Below, in pieces: positions 59,493 through 64,000 of a stretch of 64,000 nucleotides of DNA (position 1 is its first letter; every line of letters begins with the position of its first letter). Source of the DNA: Halobium salinum (lineage in GTDB: Archaea > Halobacteriota > Halobacteria > Halobacteriales > Haloferacaceae); NCBI RefSeq assembly GCF_026586625.1, contig NZ_JAODIW010000010.1, positions 601,216 through 665,215 of the forward strand. Direction: 5' to 3'. Made by a program: the position numbers and the translations under genes. A model generated the notes under the pieces. It did not search any database. It was not told where the DNA came from and saw nothing but the letters and a program-made list of their open reading frames with translations.

Positions 59493-61160
59493 ATGGCAAC
59501 GTTACAGGGACTCGCCGAACTGGTCGCCGGCTCGTTGGGGCTGTTCGCGGCGACGAGCGGCGTCAGTGAGGGCTCCGGTGACACGGCCGGCCCGGGCCGA
59601 GGGGCCGAGAGCCGGCCAGACCAGCACGACGAATCGGCCACGAACGCGGCGGCGACGAACGGAGGCTCCTCCGACGCTCCCGGCGCCGACAACGCAGCCA
59701 GCACGCCCGGCGCCGCCGACACGCCCGCCAGGCTGTTCGTCGACGACGAGCGGCTGGCCGACGCGATTCCGCTCTGCGTGTTCGCCCTCGGCCCCGACCA
59801 CGAGGTGAAGGTGTGGAACCGCGAGGCAGAGGCGCTGTGTGGCACCCCCCGGGAGGAGGTGCTCGGGACGACCGAGGTGAGCGTCGCGTTCTACCAGGAC
59901 GGCCGCCGAGCGATGACGCTCGCGGACAAAGTGGTGGAAGCCCCCGAGACCGCGGAGGCGGAGTACGGCGTCAACCGGAGCGACGACGTCTCCTACACCC
60001 GGTACGAGGACACGAGCACGATGCTCGACGCGCGGGGTGAGGAGGTCGAAATCTGGTTCACCGCGACTCCCGTCTACGACGACGACGGGACGTTCCTCGG
60101 GGTCGTCGAGATGGTCCAGGACCGAAGCGAGATGGTCGAGAAGCGCCGGGCGGTCGAGTCGCTGGTGGGTGAGGTCAACGGGACGCTGTCCGCCATCGGG
60201 GACGGGGAGCTCTCCGCGCGCGCGTCGTACGAGGACACGACCGGTGCGCTCGAACCCGAGTTGCTCGGGGTCATCGACGCGACGAACCGGATGGCCGAGA
60301 ACCTCGAATCTGTCGTCCGCGAAGTCGAGGGCCGGACCGAGGAGCTCGTCGGGGATATCGAGGAGACGGCGGACGTCGCCGAGGGAATCCGCGAGACCGC
60401 CGCGGACCAGCGCGAGGACGTCCGCCAAGTCGTCGACGAGATGGGAACGCTCAGCGCCAACATGGAGGAGGTCGCCGCCAGCGCCCAGGAGGTGTCCTCG
60501 GCGGCGAACGAGGCCCGGACGGCGGCCGAGACGGGCCAGGAGGCGGGGACGCGTGCCAGCACGGCCACCGAGGAGTTGGAGCGGACGGGCGAGAACCTCG
60601 TCGAGCAGATATCCGAGCTCGAATCGCACATCGAGAGCATCGTCGACGTGGTAGACGTCATCGCCGACGTGGCCGACCAGACGAACCTGCTCGCGCTCAA
60701 CGCCAACATCGAGGCCGCCCGCGTCGGCGCCGACGGCTCCGGTTTCGAGGTCGTCGCCGACGAGGTGAAGGGCCTCGCAGAGGAGACTCGCACGCACACG
60801 GAGGAGATAACCCAACGCATCGAACGGGTCCAGTCCCAGACCGAGACGACTGTCGACGCCGTCGGGGACTCGAACGAGCGGATTCACGAGGCGAGCACGC
60901 AGATCGGCGAGGCGCTGACCTCGCTCTCCGAAATCGCCGATGCGGTCGACGAGGCGGCCCACGGCATCGAGGAGGTCGCGAGCGCCAACGACGAGCAGGC
61001 GGCGACCGTCGAGGAGGTCACCTCGCTGGCCGAGACCGTCGAGGAGAGCGCCGAAGCCGTGGAGCGGAGCGTCGGTCAGGTCGCGGACACCACCAAGTCA
61101 CAGGAGGAGACGGTCGTCGAACTCGCGGCGCAGGTGCACGAGCTGTCGAACGACGAGTGA
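59493..61160 (+). CDS. Soluble PAS-domain methyl-accepting chemotaxis transducer
   Basis: From ATG 59493 the protein has 555 residues. A Ser/Ala/Thr-rich variable start is followed by a PAS domain (about 88-205: FALGPDHEVKVWNREAEALCG), a HAMP-like coil and the MCP signalling hairpin with tip ADVADQTNLLALNANIEAAR near 390-430. No membrane helix is seen, so it is cytosolic. It should bind CheW/CheA and sense an internal ligand or redox state through the PAS domain. A TTG at 59469 is less likely as start. Confidence 0.92.
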   Translation: MATLQGLAELVAGSLGLFAATSGVSEGSGDTAGPGRGAESRPDQHDESATNAAATNGGSSDAPGADNAASTPGAADTPARLFVDDERLADAIPLCVFALGPDHEVKVWNREAEALCGTPREEVLGTTEVSVAFYQDGRRAMTLADKVVEAPETAEAEYGVNRSDDVSYTRYEDTSTMLDARGEEVEIWFTATPVYDDDGTFLGVVEMVQDRSEMVEKRRAVESLVGEVNGTLSAIGDGELSARASYEDTTGALEPELLGVIDATNRMAENLESVVREVEGRTEELVGDIEETADVAEGIRETAADQREDVRQVVDEMGTLSANMEEVAASAQEVSSAANEARTAAETGQEAGTRASTATEELERTGENLVEQISELESHIESIVDVVDVIADVADQTNLLALNANIEAARVGADGSGFEVVADEVKGLAEETRTHTEEITQRIERVQSQTETTVDAVGDSNERIHEASTQIGEALTSLSEIADAVDEAAHGIEEVASANDEQAATVEEVTSLAETVEESAEAVERSVGQVADTTKSQEETVVELAAQVHELSNDE

Positions 61161-61259
61161 GCGGGCCTCGGCGACCGCCGGACGAGAGTCCCGCCGTACT
61201 CCGACGAACGAAGAGGTTTTCCCGCTCGTCCCCGCAGTAGGTCTCAACATACCATTCCG

Positions 61260-61985
61260 ATGCCAGACGTAGTCAAAACCGGAGTCGACGGCCTCGACTC
61301 CATCCTCAACGGCGGAATCGTCCGGGACGCGACCGTCCTCGTCAGTGGGAACCCCGGGACGGGTAAGAGCATCTTCGGCATCCAGTACCTCTACGAGGGG
61401 GTGACGGAGTTCGACGAACGCGGGGTGTACATCTCCTTCGAGGAGAACGCGGAGGACATCCGACAGGCCGCCGAGTCGGTCGGCTTCGACCGGTGGGAGG
61501 AACTCGTCGAGTCCGGCGACATCAAGGTGTACGACAAGCGCCGGATGCTTCGCGAGCAGGACTTCACCTCCGCGGTCGACGGACTCCTCGAGGACTTCTC
61601 GAGCGACGAGTACGACCGCCTCGTGCTCGACTCGCTCACGATGTTCCAACTGTTCTTCGACGACGAGCGCGAGAAGCGCACCTACTTGCTGAAGTTCTCC
61701 GACGTGCTCAAACAGTACGGGCTCACCTCGCTTCTCATCAACGAGCAGGGTGCCATGTTCCCCGAGACCGAAATCGGCCTCGAGAACTTCCTCACCGACG
61801 GGAACATCTACTTCATCCAGACGCCGACGGACTCGGGTGTGAACCGGTACATATGGGTGGCGAAGATGCGAAAACAGGACATCAACACGGACATCTTCCC
61901 GCTCGAAATCGGCGAGGGCGGCATCACCGTCTACGAGCAGGCGGGCGGGTTCTCGATGATGGGGAAGAACGAGTCGCCGTTCTGA
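61260..61985 (+). CDS. KaiC-like single-domain ATPase
   Basis: The 241-residue protein has SGNPGTGKS (29-37), the entry TGVDGLDSILNGG, Walker B RLVLDSLTMF and the late EQGAMFPETEIG. It is similar in plan to the KaiC-like gene at 17083-17802 but distinct in sequence. It lies 100 bp after the soluble transducer on the same strand and before the archaellin region, so a sensory or motility role is plausible. Confidence 0.9.
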   Translation: MPDVVKTGVDGLDSILNGGIVRDATVLVSGNPGTGKSIFGIQYLYEGVTEFDERGVYISFEENAEDIRQAAESVGFDRWEELVESGDIKVYDKRRMLREQDFTSAVDGLLEDFSSDEYDRLVLDSLTMFQLFFDDEREKRTYLLKFSDVLKQYGLTSLLINEQGAMFPETEIGLENFLTDGNIYFIQTPTDSGVNRYIWVAKMRKQDINTDIFPLEIGEGGITVYEQAGGFSMMGKNESPF

Positions 61986-61998
61986 CCCCGCGGCCGGC

Positions 61999-62340
61999 TT
62001 ACCCTTGGCCTTCGGAGATAGTGCGCCACACCTCGTCGAGTTTGTTCTTGACCTCCGAACGCTCCTCCAGTTCGACGTCGAGCCCCTCGTCGAAGGTGAC
62101 GTGCACCGCTTCGACGTTCCGTCGGTACACCTTGATTCGGCGGTGCTCGTCGGAGAGCGGCCGGTCGTGGAGTTCGAGCAGGTCGCTCTCGGTGAGCTCG
62201 TTGATGCGCCGATAGCAGGTCGCGATCGGCACGTCGAGTTGGTCGCTCAGTTCCTGTGCCGACTTCGGGTCGGATGCGGCGCTGAGGATATCGGCGTTGT
62301 ATTTATTACCGAGGACTTGGATGATGTCGTCCGCCCTCAT
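61999..62340 (-). CDS. Winged-helix transcriptional regulator (ArsR-like)
   Basis: The 113-residue protein has an ArsR-like winged helix: LGNKYNADILSAASDPKSAQ, ELSDQLDVPIATCYRRINEL as recognition helix, then HDRPLSDEHRRIKVYR as wing. No metal-binding motif is seen. It is divergent from a small membrane protein gene, 163 bp away, a pairing I recall in haloarchaea. It is a candidate regulator of that gene, or of the archaellin further downstream. Confidence 0.87.
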   Translation of the reverse strand: MRADDIIQVLGNKYNADILSAASDPKSAQELSDQLDVPIATCYRRINELTESDLLELHDRPLSDEHRRIKVYRRNVEAVHVTFDEGLDVELEERSEVKNKLDEVWRTISEGQG

Positions 62341-62503
62341 CGATATCGGAAGTGATGCTGAGAGACAGATAAGCGTGTCGAACAGGAAACCGGGACTGCG
62401 TGGTGCTTCCGGAGGCTCCCGCTACCGGGGCGACACTGATTATCAAGGAGAATATTTGGGGACGTATCTTTATCTGTGGCGGGATGGCACCTGAAACGAG
62501 AGG
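62341..62503. promoter_or_regulatory. Divergent promoter region
   Basis: The space between the ArsR-like and DUF7521-like genes has A/T-rich elements at about 62366-62375 (AGACAGATAA, for the minus strand) and 62462-62475 (ACGTATCTTTATCT, for the plus strand, about 30-40 bp before the ATG). The interval between them (62438-62457: ACACTGATTATCAAGGAGAA) is a likely regulator-binding segment. Confidence 0.5.
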
Positions 62504-62785
62504 ATGCAAGTCATCGAGAGTCTCTATCTGGCCACCAGCGCCACACTCGTCCTCGCGGGGCTGACGATGGTGGGGCTGGCGGTCAGAGCGTACGTGCAGA
62601 CCGGTCGGCAGGCGATGGTCCACCTGTCGGTTGGGTTCGCCCTCGTCGTCGCGGCCGCGGTGACGACCACGATTAGCGCCTTCGCGAACGACTTCACGGG
62701 TGTGAAGTCCATTCTGTTGATCAACAGCGGGTTCACGACGTTCGGCTACGTCTTCGTCGTCTACAGTCTCGTCTCGTACGAGTAG
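62504..62785 (+). CDS. Small membrane protein (DUF7521-like)
   Basis: The 93-residue protein has three predicted membrane helices (about 5-27, 38-58 and 67-90) with almost no soluble part. Its size, three-helix plan and position opposite an ArsR-like gene match the haloarchaeal DUF7521 group from memory. Function is unknown; a regulator-controlled membrane sensor or antisigma-like role is only speculation. Confidence 0.8.
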   Translation: MQVIESLYLATSATLVLAGLTMVGLAVRAYVQTGRQAMVHLSVGFALVVAAAVTTTISAFANDFTGVKSILLINSGFTTFGYVFVVYSLVSYE

Positions 62786-63230
62786 CGCTCGGGCGGGTCT
62801 CGGGCGTTCGTTTTGCCGACCGGATTCGTCGACGCCTCCGCGTTTACTCCCCCGATTCGCACTGCGGTTGCTGTCGGTGTTCTCGCAATTTTGCTCTCTA
62901 CGCACGCGCGTTCCAGTCCCCATCGAGTTTCGCTGTCGGGCTTTCGTCGGGTTCCCCATCGGTGCGAGCTGCGCGTCGGCCCGTCGGAGCGTATCGAGGG
63001 GGTGGATACTCTCGGGAGGTGGCCCGTCCGCACGGCGAGGCCCGTCGGCGTACCGGCGGGACCATCGGGTCACCTCGTCGACGCCGCTGTACCGTCGCAT
63101 CCCCGCCCGATACACGGTTTATCAATTCGAATATTTTGATACTCACCTTTATCAATAAGTCGCGAAACTGATTGGATAGAGTCTGACGGTGATGACGCTG
63201 CGGTCGAGCCTCAGACGGGAAGGAAACCAT
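62786..63230. promoter_or_regulatory. Long upstream region of the archaellin gene
   Basis: This 445 bp region has no credible gene. A T-rich CGTTCGTTTTGCC (62804-62816) may end the preceding transcript. The archaellin promoter probably lies at 63130-63160, where two A/T-rich blocks (ATATTTTGATAC and CTTTATCAATAAG) are found. An unusual Shine-Dalgarno-like AAGGA (63220-63224) sits six bases before the ATG, showing that this mRNA has a leader of roughly 50 bases. Confidence 0.6.
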
Positions 63231-63839
63231 ATGTTCGAATTCATTACGGACGACGAAGACCGCGGGCAGGTCGGTATCGGGACACTCATCGTGTTCATCG
63301 CGATGGTCCTGGTCGCCGCAATCGCCGCCGGTGTGCTCATCAACACCGCCGGCTTCCTGCAGACCAAATCCGAAGAGACTGGCGAACAGAGCAGTGCGCA
63401 GGTGACGGACCGCCTGCAGCCGATCGCGAAGACGGGTCAGGTCGACTCGTCGGACGGTTCCGTCCACCAGATCGACCTCGTGCTCCAGAAGTCGCCGGGC
63501 GCGTCCGACATTGACCTCTCGACAACGACCATCGAGTTCCAGGGTCCTGACGGTGTTAAGCGAGCTTCGCTTGACGGTATCGACTTTACTGACTCGGCAG
63601 TGAGCCTTCAGGACGACGACACCTCCATCACGGCTTCGAGTGTCCTCAACAGTGGTGAGGACCGTGTCATCGTTTCCATTGACCTGACTGATGGTGGCCT
63701 CTTTGGCAACGGTCAGGATCTCAGCCTTCCCGAGGGCGGAGAGGCACAGATCAAACTCAACACGGAAAGCGGTTCGACGACCGTCATCCGCATCAAGGTC
63801 CCCGAGTCCACGACCGGCGACAGCGTCGTCTCGGTCTAA
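63231..63839 (+). CDS. arlA: Archaellin (archaellum filament protein)
   Basis: The 202-residue preprotein starts [12 protein letters not shown] and has the class III signal with cleavage likely after Gly12 ([20 protein letters not shown]). The N-terminal helix is followed by [18 protein letters not shown] and a beta-rich outer domain. The codons of residues about 100-165 end in T far more than those of neighbouring genes. A T-rich terminator follows at 63871-63880. Only one archaellin is visible; others may lie beyond the window edge. Confidence 0.95.
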   Translation: MFEFITDDEDRGQVGIGTLIVFIAMVLVAAIAAGVLINTAGFLQTKSEETGEQSSAQVTDRLQPIAKTGQVDSSDGSVHQIDLVLQKSPGASDIDLSTTTIEFQGPDGVKRASLDGIDFTDSAVSLQDDDTSITASSVLNSGEDRVIVSIDLTDGGLFGNGQDLSLPEGGEAQIKLNTESGSTTVIRIKVPESTTGDSVVSV

Positions 63840-63870
63840 ACTCGCGAACCAACCACGTTCGACTACGCGG

Positions 63871-63880
63871 CCCTATTTTT
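63871..63880 (+). terminator. T-rich terminator after the archaellin gene
   Basis: CCCTATTTTT lies 32-41 bp after the archaellin stop codon, in the place expected for archaeal oligo-T termination. Confidence 0.6.
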
Positions 63881-63940
63881 CAGTACACTACACCCGACAG
63901 CGACAGCCGTCGCCGGCCGGGGACGTTCACGCGGTCGTGT

Positions 63941-64000
63941 TTAGTTTGGAGAATTGAACCAGGCAGCGAACGCTTGGAGCCAGTTTTCAGCGGTTTCAGG
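63941..64000 (-). CDS. Possible C-terminal end of a transposase-like protein (truncated)
   Basis: On the minus strand the last 60 bases of the window read PETAENWLQAFAAWFNSPN and a TAA stop. The pattern (ExxENWLQAFAAWFN) resembles the end of IS6-type haloarchaeal transposases from memory. The region is less GC-rich than the rest. With only 19 residues visible this is a weak call; the body would lie beyond the window. Confidence 0.35.
   Translation of the reverse strand, partial: PETAENWLQAFAAWFNSPN

Noticed and set aside
62761..63033. Minus-strand 90-codon frame upstream of archaellin
   Set aside because: Basic, Thr/Arg/Ser-rich translation and overlaps the DUF7521-like gene end; no promoter or motif.

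Overview
The window is chromosomal DNA of a halophilic archaeon (class Halobacteria). The evidence is very high GC with G or C at most third codon positions, strongly acidic predicted proteins, archaeal ribosomal proteins (S15, S3Ae), archaeal chemotaxis and type IV pilus families, an archaellin, and short A/T-rich promoter elements about 25-35 bp upstream of start codons, many of them apparently leaderless. The genus cannot be named from what I can see. No rRNA, CRISPR array or complete insertion sequence was found. Three tRNA genes are present.

Layout. 1-10.2 kb: housekeeping genes (PadR regulator, inorganic pyrophosphatase, zinc-finger rhomboid protease, endonuclease V, SDR oxidoreductase, processive-type GT2 glycosyltransferase, ArsA/Get3-type ATPase with a Gly/Met-rich insert, JAMM protease and FAD synthase-type nucleotidyltransferase). 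10.2-15.9 kb: a stand-alone secretion ATPase plus TadC-like platform protein and a Trm9-like methyltransferase. 15.9-25.1 kb: a chemotaxis block, with two RecA/KaiC-like proteins, a small acidic protein and cheW on the minus strand, facing a tightly overlapped plus-strand operon cheB-cheA-cheR-HEAT protein-cheF. 25-32 kb: two flavoproteins, archaetidylserine synthase, a Tat lipoprotein cupredoxin and an ABC exporter pair. 32.7-35.5 kb: the rps15-recJ-like-pcc1-rps3ae operon. 36-39.6 kb: GNAT, tRNA-Ala, a SHOCT membrane protein, a secreted YD-repeat-like protein, a CinA-type protein and a small zinc finger.

39.7-51.1 kb is a type IV pilus locus: a minus-strand chain of overlapping genes (ATPase, platform protein, then five small pilin-like or secreted subunits) and a convergent pilin-like gene. 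51-57 kb holds tRNA-Arg, two TatA genes, an HD-domain protein, an MFS carrier, a DUF488 protein, tRNA-Gly and a frameshifted PadR gene. 57.5-64 kb is again sensory and motility: thioredoxin reductase-like flavoprotein, HalX-type receiver, soluble PAS-MCP transducer, KaiC-like ATPase, a winged-helix regulator divergent from a small membrane protein, and an archaellin with its own promoter.

The most unusual signal is in intergenic DNA. Downstream of tRNA-Ala and tRNA-Arg lie chimeric hairpins. Their stems are inverted copies of that particular tRNA's T-arm, their 40-41 nt loops are nearly constant between the two loci, and copies of the tRNA 3' end flank them (two extra copies at tRNA-Arg, about 110 bp apart). 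A second set of hairpins (28.96-29.07 kb and 35.97-36.08 kb) has the same outer arms and similar interior sequence but different self-complementary stems. Both look like one family of structured repeats whose stem takes on the local sequence.
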